Below are positions 7,235 to 15,253 of a stretch of 36,479 bases of DNA, in pieces. Under the pieces are notes generated by a model. That model saw nothing but the letters and a program-made list of their open reading frames with translations, did no database searches and was not told where the DNA came from. The position numbers and the translations under genes were made by a program. The DNA is from UBA8514 sp050251415 (GTDB lineage Bacteria > Bacillota > Clostridia > Lachnospirales > Anaerotignaceae): the NCBI GenBank assembly GCA_050251415.1, contig JBFWMT010000024.1, positions 1-36,479 on the forward strand, written 5' to 3'. Each line of letters begins with the position of its first letter. Positions within the stretch are counted from its first letter, which is position 1.

Positions 7235-8968
7235 TTGCAAGACATACTTAAAGAAGAAAAAATTAAAACAGTATATCAACCGATTTTTTCACTTTCCGAC
7301 GGAAGTGTTTATGCATATGAAGCACTTAGCAGAATAGATGTGCCTAAACCTCAGGTTAATATACAGGAATTATTTGATACTGCTGAAAAAGAAAATAAAT
7401 TATGGGAACTAGAGAAGCTTTGCAGAATAAAGGCATTACAAAATGCAATGGCTAAACCATTAAATACAAAATTATTTTTGAATGTGGACCCCAATATCAT
7501 TCAAGACTCCGAAATGAAGAAAGGTTTTACTTATGATGCGGTTCAGAAATATGGTCTGAACCCTGAAGAAATTGTTTTTGAAATAACCGAACGAAGCGCA
7601 ATAAACTCGATGCCTATTTTTACAGCTTCAATTGAACATTACCAAAATCAAAATTACAATATTGCTATTGATGATTTTGGTTCTGGTTATTCTGGGATGA
7701 ATAGAGTTTGTTCTTTTTCCCCCAACTATATAAAAATTGATATTGAGCTTGTTCGTAACGTAAACACCAATGCAATGAAAAAATCTGCTGTTACTTCTAT
7801 AGTTCAGTTTTGCAAAGAAGCAAGTATTAGGACAATTGCCGAGGGGATAGAAACTGAGGGAGAGTTAAAGACATTAATTGAAATTGGTGTGGACTACGGG
7901 CAAGGATTTTTACTTTGCAGACCCAATGAAAAGTTTTCTTTTCTTTCATCAGAATTAAAAATGGTTATAAAAGCCGCCCGCCAAAAAGCAGATATTGATA
8001 GTGGAGTTAATTTATTTGGTGATGTTGAATTGCTTTGCAGTAATAAACACACTGTTTCTTGCAACGATAAAGCGGTAGATGTGTATGAGAAAATAAAGGA
8101 TGATGAAAGTTTTACTGAAGTAATCATACTTAATGACGATCATACAGTTTATGGAATGATTACTCGCGCTTGCTTAATTCAGAAATTCAGTGGACAATTT
8201 GGTTACAATTTAAGTTCAAGGCGGTTAATTGCGGAAATTTCCCATACAGATTTTTTAAGTATTGATTGTAAAATGCCAATAGATGCGGTTGCAAATATTG
8301 CAATGAAGAGAAACGTTTCAAGAATTTATGATTCCATTGTTGTAACTAAAAATAATAAGTTTTTGGGCATTGTTACGGTAATGGATTTATTAATTGCCTC
8401 CATAAACGTTAGAGTAAAACGAGCAAGTGAAGCCAGCCCTCTTACTGGACTGCCAGGAAATTGGGCGGTGCAAAGTATAATTTTCGACACAATAAAAGCA
8501 ACTGAGCCTTTTTCGGTTATATATTTAGACCTTGATAATTTTAAGGCATATAATGACGCATATGGCTTTAGTAATGGAGATTTAATGATTACAGCTGTAT
8601 CAAAAGCAATGAAAGCCAACTGCGATGATAAAGATTTTTTAGGGCACATAGGTGGAGATGATTTTGTAATTATTGCAAAAAGAACAAATGTCGTTTCACT
8701 TTGTGAAGAAATTATTAAGTCTTTTGAGAGTTACATTAGACCATTATATTTGCCTGACGATTGGGAGCGTGGATACATTGTTTCAAAAAACAGAAATGGT
8801 TTTGTGGAAAATTTCCCTATTACAACCCTGTCAATAGCTGTTATTTCAAATAAAAACGGTGAATATCAGTCTGTGGAACAATTGTCCAAAACAATTGCAC
8901 TAACAAAGAAAAAATGCAAGTTAAAATTGGGGAATGCCATTGAAGTTGCTGACAGTCCACTTATGTAA
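7235..8968 (+). CDS. EAL-CBS-GGDEF cyclic-di-GMP turnover protein
   Basis: This is a cytoplasmic c-di-GMP enzyme with three parts. The EAL phosphodiesterase domain (about 1-245) keeps the catalytic set: YEALSR (E29), FLNVDP, EITER, DDFGSGYS (D146-D147), AEGIE and GQGF. A CBS pair (about 265-390) may sense an adenine nucleotide. A GGDEF domain (about 400-577) has LTGLPG, LDLDNFK and GGDDF at about 473-477, a permitted active-site variant. It could be bifunctional or use GGDDF for GTP sensing. The annotated TTG at 7235 has no ribosome binding site. AAAGGGAGGG (7194-7203) instead points to an ATT at 7211 in the same frame, which would add eight residues. No transmembrane segment is seen. Confidence 0.88.
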   Translation: MQDILKEEKIKTVYQPIFSLSDGSVYAYEALSRIDVPKPQVNIQELFDTAEKENKLWELEKLCRIKALQNAMAKPLNTKLFLNVDPNIIQDSEMKKGFTYDAVQKYGLNPEEIVFEITERSAINSMPIFTASIEHYQNQNYNIAIDDFGSGYSGMNRVCSFSPNYIKIDIELVRNVNTNAMKKSAVTSIVQFCKEASIRTIAEGIETEGELKTLIEIGVDYGQGFLLCRPNEKFSFLSSELKMVIKAARQKADIDSGVNLFGDVELLCSNKHTVSCNDKAVDVYEKIKDDESFTEVIILNDDHTVYGMITRACLIQKFSGQFGYNLSSRRLIAEISHTDFLSIDCKMPIDAVANIAMKRNVSRIYDSIVVTKNNKFLGIVTVMDLLIASINVRVKRASEASPLTGLPGNWAVQSIIFDTIKATEPFSVIYLDLDNFKAYNDAYGFSNGDLMITAVSKAMKANCDDKDFLGHIGGDDFVIIAKRTNVVSLCEEIIKSFESYIRPLYLPDDWERGYIVSKNRNGFVENFPITTLSIAVISNKNGEYQSVEQLSKTIALTKKKCKLKLGNAIEVADSPLM

Positions 8969-9018
8969 CGAAAGCAAGACTGAAATTAAAATACCATTTT
9001 CGTGGTGGTAAAAGTAAA

Positions 9019-9056
9019 GACATCAAGATATTTTCGTCTTGATGTCTATATTTTTG
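9019..9056 (+). terminator. Terminator after the EAL-CBS-GGDEF gene
   Basis: GACATCAAGA (9019-9028) and TCTTGATGTC (9037-9046) form a perfect 10-bp stem with an 8-nt loop followed by TATATTTTTGG. Confidence 0.8.
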
Positions 9057-9098
9057 GTGTTTTATTTGTTGATATAGCAAATAACCTAAAACAAGGTC

Positions 9099-10361
9099 TT
9101 AATGTCTATGCTTTTTGGCAAGCATTATTTTATAAAGATTTTGAATTGAACTATTAGGGGTAGTTCCAAGTTCAAGAAGGAGTAGTTTCTCTAAAGTTGT
9201 GTAATGCTCCATAAAAGATGAATACTCTTTTTTATTTAAATAAATTTTCAAAAGAAGTTCATGTAATTTTTCATTTAGATTATCAATACTAATTAATTTA
9301 GTTAGTATTTTTTTTGCTGCTTCATAATTAAAAATTAAAAAATAATAATGAGATAAAGCAAGCGATGCAGTTTCAAATTGTTGGCGATACAAGGTGCTTT
9401 CAGAAAAAGACCATAAGTAGTCATTATTATTAAGGTAGTCCCCTTTATAAAGGGAAACTAACCTTTCATAATTAGCGGCTGACATATCATCAACACTATC
9501 AAAAGGAAGGAATGTACTGTTTAAAATTTTTTTGAATTCTATTACATCAGAATAATATGTTGGTAATTCATAAAAATAGTAACCATTGATGGAATCAATC
9601 TTTATTTCAACGCCTGCGGAACATAAATCTTTTTTCATGTAATATAGTGTTGTATGAAAATACGTGGTGGCTTTATTTGGTGGCGTATTGGGCCACAAGG
9701 TATCACATATTTCACCTTTAGATACTTTTTTATTATTTTTGTGTAAAATGAATGCAAAAAGTTCTTTGGTTTTTCTTGTACGCCATTTTATACGACTTTT
9801 TTGATTAACACCAAACACTGTGAACTTATCAAAGAAATAAACCCTTAACATAGTAACTATTGAATCAAAATTTTGTTTCGTATGCTCAATTTCAGCAAAA
9901 GTTTCTTTTAATTTTTTTAACAATTCTTTTTCATACTGTTTTCGCTGTGTTATATCTCTGGATACACCAACGATTTCCACAGCATTGGTTTTCTTATTAA
10001 AAGCTAATCGTGTGGAAATTTCCATGGTTTTTATTGAACCGTCCTTGCAGTACTGCTCATATTCGCTAATATTATTTACAACTTCATAGCTTCTATCCCC
10101 AGAAAGAAACCTTGAATATCTGAAGCTTTCACGGGCTTTTAAACGAGATGCTGGGGTAAGGGTGTCATCTAATTTTTCTCTCATAGCTTCCTCTACGGTA
10201 AAACCTCGCAATTGAAAAATAGATTGACTTATGTACTTAAAGCATTTATTTGTAAAATCATATACCCACACACATTCTATAGCATTTTCAACTAATGATT
10301 TGTAATAGGCACAAGAATAATTATTGTTAATGTTATCATTTTTTTTCTTAGAATAGTTCAT
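9099..10361 (-). CDS. PAS-domain transcriptional regulator with OmpR-type HTH and BTAD domain
   Basis: This is a 420-residue predicted one-component regulator. Residues about 20-145 form a PAS sensor with its PAC end (VEIVGVSRDITQRKQYEKEL). A helical connector follows. Next comes a winged HTH of the Trans_reg_C/SARP type (about 175-265), seen as RKTKELFAFILHKNNKKVSKGEICDTLWP. The C-terminal bacterial transcriptional activation domain (BTAD, about 270-415) has TPR-like helices, including SLYKGDYL and LALSHYYFLIFNYEAAKKIL. AAGGAGTG precedes the ATG at 10361. It is convergent with the EAL protein and divergent from the chemoreceptor, which may be a target. The ligand is unknown and no haem or flavin residues are evident. 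Confidence 0.8.
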   Translation of the reverse strand: MNYSKKKNDNINNNYSCAYYKSLVENAIECVWVYDFTNKCFKYISQSIFQLRGFTVEEAMREKLDDTLTPASRLKARESFRYSRFLSGDRSYEVVNNISEYEQYCKDGSIKTMEISTRLAFNKKTNAVEIVGVSRDITQRKQYEKELLKKLKETFAEIEHTKQNFDSIVTMLRVYFFDKFTVFGVNQKSRIKWRTRKTKELFAFILHKNNKKVSKGEICDTLWPNTPPNKATTYFHTTLYYMKKDLCSAGVEIKIDSINGYYFYELPTYYSDVIEFKKILNSTFLPFDSVDDMSAANYERLVSLYKGDYLNNNDYLWSFSESTLYRQQFETASLALSHYYFLIFNYEAAKKILTKLISIDNLNEKLHELLLKIYLNKKEYSSFMEHYTTLEKLLLLELGTTPNSSIQNLYKIMLAKKHRH

Positions 10362-10471
10362 ATTTACTCACTCCTTAAAATCCCATATTATAAATGTTTA
10401 GAAAATGTTTAGAATATTCATATATAATTAAGTATTGATATATATTAGAATTTTTATTAGGAATGTAAAGG

Positions 10472-10517
10472 GTTCAAAAACAAAGCAAATTGTTAATAGT
10501 TCATTTTGTTTTTGAAC
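10472..10517. promoter_or_regulatory. Long inverted repeat between the PAS-BTAD gene and the chemoreceptor
   Basis: GTTCAAAAACAAA (10472-10484) and TTTGTTTTTGAAC (10505-10517) are perfect 13-bp inverted arms around a 20-nt loop. On the plus strand TTTTTTTATG lies about 6 nt beyond. It could be an operator or a hairpin in either divergent leader. The rest of the 438-bp intergenic stretch (10362-10799) is very AT-rich and holds a second palindrome (10617-10644) and a possible leader peptide (10692-10736). Confidence 0.5.
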
Positions 10518-10616
10518 AATGTGTTTTTTTATGTTTTTTTGTGTCGTATTATGTTGTATTATGGTGAAATGTTTATGTTCCAAGTATAAGACTTATAATT
10601 TTTGTGTCAACTATAA

Positions 10617-10644
10617 AATTTTATCATTAATTAATGATAAAATT
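10617..10644. promoter_or_regulatory. Perfect 28-bp AT-rich palindrome upstream of the chemoreceptor
   Basis: The two halves, 10617-10630 and 10631-10644, are exact reverse complements with no spacer (centre TTAATTAA). It lies about 155 bp upstream of the chemoreceptor start. A palindrome without a loop suits a dimeric DNA-binding protein better than an RNA hairpin. Confidence 0.5.
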
Positions 10645-10691
10645 CAATTTGAACTAAAGAAAAAGTCTGTAAGAAGGAGGATGGCGATTAT

Positions 10692-10736
10692 TTGACGAAG
10701 AATTTATTTAAAAAATATAAAATGAGAAACAATTAA
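10692..10736 (+). CDS. Possible 14-residue leader peptide or remnant before the chemoreceptor
   Basis: A TTG-initiated frame MTKNLFKKYKMRNN follows AAGGAGG (10674-10680) at 11 nt. It ends 63 nt before the chemoreceptor ATG. The basic sequence resembles the cytoplasmic N-terminus of some chemoreceptors, so it could be a decayed start or a small leader. Only the ribosome binding site supports it. Confidence 0.2.
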   Translation: MTKNLFKKYKMRNN

Positions 10737-10799
10737 GTTGAAGAATGCTAATACAAATGAAGAACTTTTAACAGTGGATATTAATGAGGGGATGAAGTT

Positions 10800-12566
10800 A
10801 TGATTAAGCAATTAAAGATAGGGAAAAAATTGTTTTTACTGGTTACAAGCTTATTACTGTGTCTTGTTGTAGTAGGTAGCAGTTCTTTGGCTCTTATGAA
10901 GCAAATGAGTGATTCAACCGATACTATTAGTAAGGAATGGTTGCCAGCCGTAATTGCGTCTGAGGAAATCAATACAATGACATCTGACTACAGAATTTAC
11001 GAGTTAGCGCATATTATTTCACAAGATAGTGGAAAAATAAAGGAATATGATGAAAAAATTGAAGCAAAACGAAAAGAACTAGAGAGCATGTTTTCTACAT
11101 ATGAGTCTTTAATTACAGGAGAAACTGACCGAAAATTACTAGAAGATGCAAAAATTGAATGGGAACAGTACATTGCAATTAGCGATAAGGTACTAGCGTT
11201 TAGCAGAAAAAATCAAACTGAAGATGCAATGGAGCTGATGCTGGGTGAATCCAGAACTTTATTTGATGATGTATCCAGAACTTGTTTGGATATTGCTGAG
11301 TTTAATAAAGAAGGCGTGGAACAAGAAAGTAATGAAAGCAATAAATTATTTAGGTTCTCTGTTGTACTTACATTATGTATATTGGCAGTTGCTATAGTAG
11401 GCTCTATAATATTGGCTACATATATTGTTAGAATGATTGTAAGACCAATAATGGAAATAAACATTGCAGCAAATGAAATTGCAAAAGGAAACTTGAATGT
11501 ACAAGTAGAATATGACTCTAAGGACGAGGTAGGACAAATTGCAAGGACATTCACAGATATGAGTTTAGACCTTAAAGCTATAATTCAAGATATTCAGTAT
11601 GGACTTGGGGAAATGTCGGAAGGAAATTTTGTAGTAGAAACAAATTGTGAAGAAAAATATGTTGGGGAATATGAGTATATTTTGAAGGCTATGCGTGGTA
11701 TTAACAAAACATTAAATGGAACTCTTTCTAGCATAGGTATAGCAAGCGACCAAGTTGCCAGTGGTTCAGAACAAGTATCAAATGGAGCCCAAGCACTTTC
11801 ACAAGGGACAACTGAACAGGCAAGTTCTATTGAAGAATTGTCTTCAGCTATAGCAGAAATTTCCGAACAGGTAAAGCAGAATGCAGAAAATGCAAGAATG
11901 GCTAATATCAGTGCTTCGGAGGCAGGCGTGGAAATATCTAAAAGTAATGAACAGATGAAAAACATGGTGGATGCTATGGACGAGATTTCTTCAAAGTCAT
12001 CTGAGATTTCTAAAATTATTAAAGTTATTGAAGATATCGCATTCCAGACAAATATTTTGGCTTTAAATGCAGCAGTTGAAGCGGCAAGAGCTGGAGAGGC
12101 AGGAAAAGGATTTGCAGTAGTTGCGGATGAAGTAAGAAACCTTGCCAGCAAATCGGCAGAAGCCGCAAAGGGTACAACAAACCTAATTGAAGAAACCATA
12201 GTTGCTGTACAAAATGGCTCTAAGATTGCAGATGCCACAGCAACAGCTTTGGATGAAAGTGCAAAAGTAACGCATCAAGCAGTGACATTAATCGATAAAA
12301 TTGCAGGGGCATCTAATCAGCAAGCACAGTCTATTTCTCAAGTTAACATTGGTGTAGACCAAATTTCAGCAGTTGTTCAAACAAACAGTGCAACTGCGGA
12401 GGAAAGTGCGGCAGCCAGCGAAGAATTATCAGGGCAAGCTCAGATGCTAAAAGAGTTGATTTCAAAATTTAAATTGAGGGAAGAGACATCTTTAACATCT
12501 GTTGGAAATACACAGAGGAATTACACTTCCGTAGAAAAAAATACTATGTCTGATAATAAGTATTAA
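10800..12566 (+). CDS. Methyl-accepting chemotaxis protein with 4HB-type sensor
   Basis: This is a membrane chemoreceptor of 588 residues. TM1 is about residues 11-33. An extracytoplasmic helical domain of about 150 residues (ISKEWLPAVIASEEINTMTSDYRIYELAH) resembles the four-helix bundle sensor. TM2 is about 183-207, and a HAMP domain follows (RPIMEINIAANEIAKGNL). The cytoplasmic hairpin ends at the conserved tip IAFQTNILALNAAVEAARAGEAGKGFAVVADEVRNLA, here residues about 415-450, which contacts CheA and CheW. There is no C-terminal CheR pentapeptide. The ATG at 10800 has GAGGGG about 9 nt upstream. The signalling half is very close to that of the second receptor at 17973-19700. No che genes are in the window. 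Confidence 0.93.
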   Translation: MIKQLKIGKKLFLLVTSLLLCLVVVGSSSLALMKQMSDSTDTISKEWLPAVIASEEINTMTSDYRIYELAHIISQDSGKIKEYDEKIEAKRKELESMFSTYESLITGETDRKLLEDAKIEWEQYIAISDKVLAFSRKNQTEDAMELMLGESRTLFDDVSRTCLDIAEFNKEGVEQESNESNKLFRFSVVLTLCILAVAIVGSIILATYIVRMIVRPIMEINIAANEIAKGNLNVQVEYDSKDEVGQIARTFTDMSLDLKAIIQDIQYGLGEMSEGNFVVETNCEEKYVGEYEYILKAMRGINKTLNGTLSSIGIASDQVASGSEQVSNGAQALSQGTTEQASSIEELSSAIAEISEQVKQNAENARMANISASEAGVEISKSNEQMKNMVDAMDEISSKSSEISKIIKVIEDIAFQTNILALNAAVEAARAGEAGKGFAVVADEVRNLASKSAEAAKGTTNLIEETIVAVQNGSKIADATATALDESAKVTHQAVTLIDKIAGASNQQAQSISQVNIGVDQISAVVQTNSATAEESAAASEELSGQAQMLKELISKFKLREETSLTSVGNTQRNYTSVEKNTMSDNKY

Positions 12567-12634
12567 ATTTATTAGCATATGAGATGCATTTATTAAATTG
12601 AACGCAAGATATTGAGTACCAAAAGCTTGTTAAA

Positions 12635-12680
12635 CCTCCACACTAAGGCAAAATTACCTTAGAGTGGAGGTTTTTATTTT
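12635..12680 (+). terminator. Terminator after the first chemoreceptor
   Basis: CCTCCACaCTAAGG pairs with CCTTAGaGTGGAGG to give a stem of about 14 bp with an 8-nt loop, followed by TTTTTATTTT. Confidence 0.9.
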
Positions 12681-12737
12681 AGGTGATGGTAATAACGATT
12701 TATTTTAAAGAAAAATTTCCATAATTATTTAATTTTT

Positions 12738-12779
12738 GTTGTAAATACAACGTACATAATAATTCCATTAAAGTATAAT
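12738..12779 (+). promoter_or_regulatory. Possible promoter and operator of the cupin-rubredoxin-hcp operon
   Basis: A TATAAT -10 lies at 12774-12779 with a poor -35 (CGTACA, 12751-12756) 17 bp away. Directly over the weak -35 is GTTGTA-AA-TACAAC (12738-12751), a palindrome with 6-bp arms. A weak -35 next to a palindrome suggests an activator, for example a redox- or NO-responsive one. It does not match the HcpR/FNR or Rex consensus that I know. Confidence 0.4.
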
Positions 12780-12862
12780 CTATTTATGAATGAATTGAGG
12801 GGATAAAATCTTCAATAATAAAAATAATACTAAAATGTAACTGTATTAAGGAGGCTTACAAA

Positions 12863-13177
12863 ATGATTGAACAGATTTATAAAATATCAACAGGAAATGA
12901 AAAAGCAGTTGAAAGAGTAATTATGGATGAAAATATTCACTATATTCATATGGTTTTTAATAAGGACGAAGGACTTCCTGAACATTTTTCAAATTCAAAT
13001 GTTTATATGACGGTTGTAAGGGGCAAGCTATCCATTGGGCTTAATGAGCAAGAAATAAATGAATACCCTAATGGAACAGTTCTTAAAATTCCAATTAACG
13101 TAAAAATGAATGTAAAAAATTTGTCGGATGAGGTGTTGGAACTTATTGTTGTAAAAGCACCTGCACCTGAAAAATAA
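12863..13177 (+). CDS. Small cupin-domain protein
   Basis: This is a 104-residue single-domain protein predicted to fold as a small beta-barrel cupin. The pattern HYIHMVFNKDEGLPEHFSNSN, then VVRGKLSIGLNEQEINEYPNGTVLKIP, matches the two conserved cupin stretches with the glycine turn. The usual metal-binding histidines are only partly kept (the GLPEHFSNSN stretch has one His), so metal binding is uncertain. AAGGAGG precedes the ATG by 9 nt. It is the first gene of an operon with rubredoxin (30 nt) and hcp (25 nt), which suggests a role in nitrosative or oxidative stress; the exact function is unknown. Confidence 0.75.
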   Translation: MIEQIYKISTGNEKAVERVIMDENIHYIHMVFNKDEGLPEHFSNSNVYMTVVRGKLSIGLNEQEINEYPNGTVLKIPINVKMNVKNLSDEVLELIVVKAPAPEK

Positions 13178-13207
13178 TAAGAAAAATGTTTATTTAGGAG
13201 GAAAAAT

Positions 13208-13372
13208 ATGGTAAAATATATATGTATCCCTTGTGGATATATTTATGACCCTGAGCAGGGCGACCCTGATAGCGGAATTGCACCAGGAACACCTTTTGAG
13301 AACATTCCCGATGATTGGGTATGCCCAATTTGTTCAGTAGGCAAGGATGAGTTTGAACCCGTTAAAGAGTGA
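13208..13372 (+). CDS. Rubredoxin
   Basis: This is a 54-residue one-iron electron carrier. The two metal knuckles are visible: CIPCGY (residues 6-11) and CPICS (39-43). Between them are YDPEQGDPDSGIAPGTPFENIPDDW, classical for rubredoxin. One oddity is Ser instead of the usual Gly after the second CxxC. AGGAGG sits 6 nt before the ATG. It lies between the cupin and hcp genes in one operon. It may deliver electrons to the hybrid cluster protein, which has no fused reductase; that pairing is inference from order. Confidence 0.96.
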   Translation: MVKYICIPCGYIYDPEQGDPDSGIAPGTPFENIPDDWVCPICSVGKDEFEPVKE

Positions 13373-13397
13373 AACTATTAAAAGGAGGTTATGAATT

Positions 13398-15029
13398 ATG
13401 AGTATGTTCTGTTTTCAGTGCCAAGAAACAGCAAAAGGTACAGGTTGTGAAATTAAAGGTGTTTGTGGAAAAAATGAAGAGGTAGCAAAGTTACAAGATT
13501 TACTGATTTATGTTACAAAAGGTATTTCTGATGTAGTTGTTAAAGGTGAAATTGACGTAAAGTCTATTAGCGAAGTAAACCATCAAGTATTAAAAAGCCT
13601 TTTTATAACCATTACAAATGCTAATTTTGATGAAGATGCAATTGAAAAACAAATTGTTAAGATGATTGATTTTAGAAATCAGTTGAAAAAACAGGTTTCT
13701 GGCATTAAACTTAGCGATGCAGCAGAGTTTGAAGTAAGCGATAGAGCTTCCATGTTGGAAAAGGCAACCAAAGTTGGAGTCCTTTCAACAGAGAATGAAG
13801 ATGTTCGTTCCCTTAGAGAAATGATTATTTACGGCTTGAAAGGTATGGCAGCATATACACATCATGCCCTTAATATTGGCAAAGAAAATCTTGATATTAA
13901 TGAATTTATATATAAAGCACTTGCAGCTACATTAGATGATTCTTTATCTGCTGATGATCTTGTTGCCCTTACTTTAAAGACAGGCGAACATGGAGTAAGT
14001 GCTATGGCTCTTCTTGATGAAGCAAACACTTCAAAGTATGGTAATCCTGAAATTACAAGCGTTAATATTGGCGTAAGAAAAAATCCTGCAATATTAATTT
14101 CAGGACATGACCTTAGAGATTTAGAGCAGTTGCTTGAGCAGACAAAAGGCACAGGCGTAGATGTATATACACATAGCGAAATGCTTCCTGCACATTATTA
14201 TCCTGCATTTAAAAAATATGATAACTTTGCAGGCAACTATGGTGGTTCATGGTGGCAGCAAGTTACAGAATTTGAAACCTTTAATGGACCAATTCTGTTT
14301 ACAACAAACTGTATCGTTCCACCAAGAAGTGAAGAAATTAGAGGAAGAATATTTACTTCAGGTGCATCTGGATACCCAGGATGTCCACATATAGTTCCAG
14401 ATGAAAATGGCAAAAAAGATTTTTCTGCAATTATTGAAATGGCTAAGAAATGCAAACCTCCTGTGGAAATTGAAACAGGTAATATAGTTGGTGGCTTTGC
14501 CCATAACCAAGTAATTGCTCTTGCAGATAAAGTGGTTGAAGCAGTTAAATCTGGTGCTATTAAGAAATTCTTTGTAATGGCTGGTTGTGATGGCAGAATG
14601 AAATCTCGTGAATACTACACTGCATTTGCAGAGAAGTTACCTAAAGATACAGTTATTCTTACTGCAGGATGTGCAAAGTATCGTTACAATAAGCTGAACC
14701 TTGGGGATATTGGTGGTATTCCAAGAGTGCTTGACGCAGGACAGTGTAATGACTCTTATTCACTTGCTGTAATAGCTTTGAAATTAAAAGAAGTATTTGG
14801 CCTTGACGATGTGAATGAACTTCCTATTGCATACAATATTGCTTGGTACGAGCAAAAAGCAGTCATCGTTTTACTTGCGTTACTTTCTTTAGGAGTAAAG
14901 AATATTCACCTTGGGCCAACATTACCAGGCTTTTTATCTCCTAATGTAGCAAAAGTTCTTGTTGATAAGTTTGGTATAGCAGGAGTTGGAACGGTTGAAG
15001 ACGATATAAAATTATTCATGGGTGAATGA
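13398..15029 (+). CDS. hcp: Hybrid cluster protein (hydroxylamine/NO reductase family)
   Basis: This is a cytoplasmic iron-sulfur enzyme of 543 residues that reduces NO or hydroxylamine during nitrosative stress. The N-terminal motif C-x2-C-x8-C-x5-C (C5, C8, C17, C23) is the spacing of the [4Fe-4S] form found in strict anaerobes. Likely hybrid cluster ligands follow in FTTNCIVPP, GYPGCPHIV, MAGCDGRMKS, LTAGCAKYRYN, DAGQCNDSYS and the late glutamate in IAWYEQKAV. AAAGGAGG precedes the ATG. It is the last gene of the cupin-rubredoxin-hcp operon and is followed by a terminator. No HcpR or Hcr gene is adjacent. Confidence 0.95.
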   Translation: MSMFCFQCQETAKGTGCEIKGVCGKNEEVAKLQDLLIYVTKGISDVVVKGEIDVKSISEVNHQVLKSLFITITNANFDEDAIEKQIVKMIDFRNQLKKQVSGIKLSDAAEFEVSDRASMLEKATKVGVLSTENEDVRSLREMIIYGLKGMAAYTHHALNIGKENLDINEFIYKALAATLDDSLSADDLVALTLKTGEHGVSAMALLDEANTSKYGNPEITSVNIGVRKNPAILISGHDLRDLEQLLEQTKGTGVDVYTHSEMLPAHYYPAFKKYDNFAGNYGGSWWQQVTEFETFNGPILFTTNCIVPPRSEEIRGRIFTSGASGYPGCPHIVPDENGKKDFSAIIEMAKKCKPPVEIETGNIVGGFAHNQVIALADKVVEAVKSGAIKKFFVMAGCDGRMKSREYYTAFAEKLPKDTVILTAGCAKYRYNKLNLGDIGGIPRVLDAGQCNDSYSLAVIALKLKEVFGLDDVNELPIAYNIAWYEQKAVIVLLALLSLGVKNIHLGPTLPGFLSPNVAKVLVDKFGIAGVGTVEDDIKLFMGE

Positions 15030-15079
15030 TACCTATAATGTATTTACTACGGTTTTGAAGTTGAATAAAGTATAAATTA

Positions 15080-15129
15080 AAGAAGTGAAGTCTTGGTAAT
15101 ATATTACTATAGATTTCACTTCTTTTTTA
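15080..15129 (+). terminator. Terminator after hcp
   Basis: AGAAGTGAA (15081-15089) pairs with TTCACTTCT (15115-15123), with extra pairing inside, followed by TTTTTAT. Confidence 0.8.
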
Positions 15130-15154
15130 TGGATGAAAATTATGGAAATTATTA

Positions 15155-15183
15155 TTGACAAACACAATATGATTAAGTATAAT
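15155..15183 (+). promoter_or_regulatory. Consensus promoter of the ohrR operon
   Basis: TTGACA (15155-15160), a 17-bp spacer and TATAAT (15178-15183) are a perfect match to the vegetative consensus. The -10 box is part of the first OhrR-like operator, so repression would be direct. Confidence 0.85.
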
Positions 15184-15209
15184 TAAATTGTAATCAATTT
15201 AAAATTGTA
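15178..15209. promoter_or_regulatory. Two OhrR-like operators
   Basis: TATAATTAAATTGTA (15178-15192) differs at one base from the TACAATTAAATTGTA operator I recall for Bacillus subtilis OhrR. A second related palindrome, CAATTTAAAATTG (15195-15207), follows immediately. The positions, over the -10 and the start site, fit autorepression relieved by organic peroxide. Confidence 0.65.
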
Positions 15210-15253
15210 ACGTTTAATTTTTAGGTTGAACTTAAATTAGTGGGAGAAAAAAT

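Noticed and set aside
9037..9120. Near repeat of TCTTGATGTCTATATTTTTGG and TCTTAATGTCTATGCTTTTTGG
   Set aside because: One copy is the terminator arm and the other is coding end of the PAS-BTAD gene; the similarity is short and imperfect, so chance is likely.
11213..12238. Long open frames antisense to the chemoreceptors (also 19166-19495)
   Set aside because: They are shadows of the repetitive heptad coding sequence and lack ribosome binding sites and domains.
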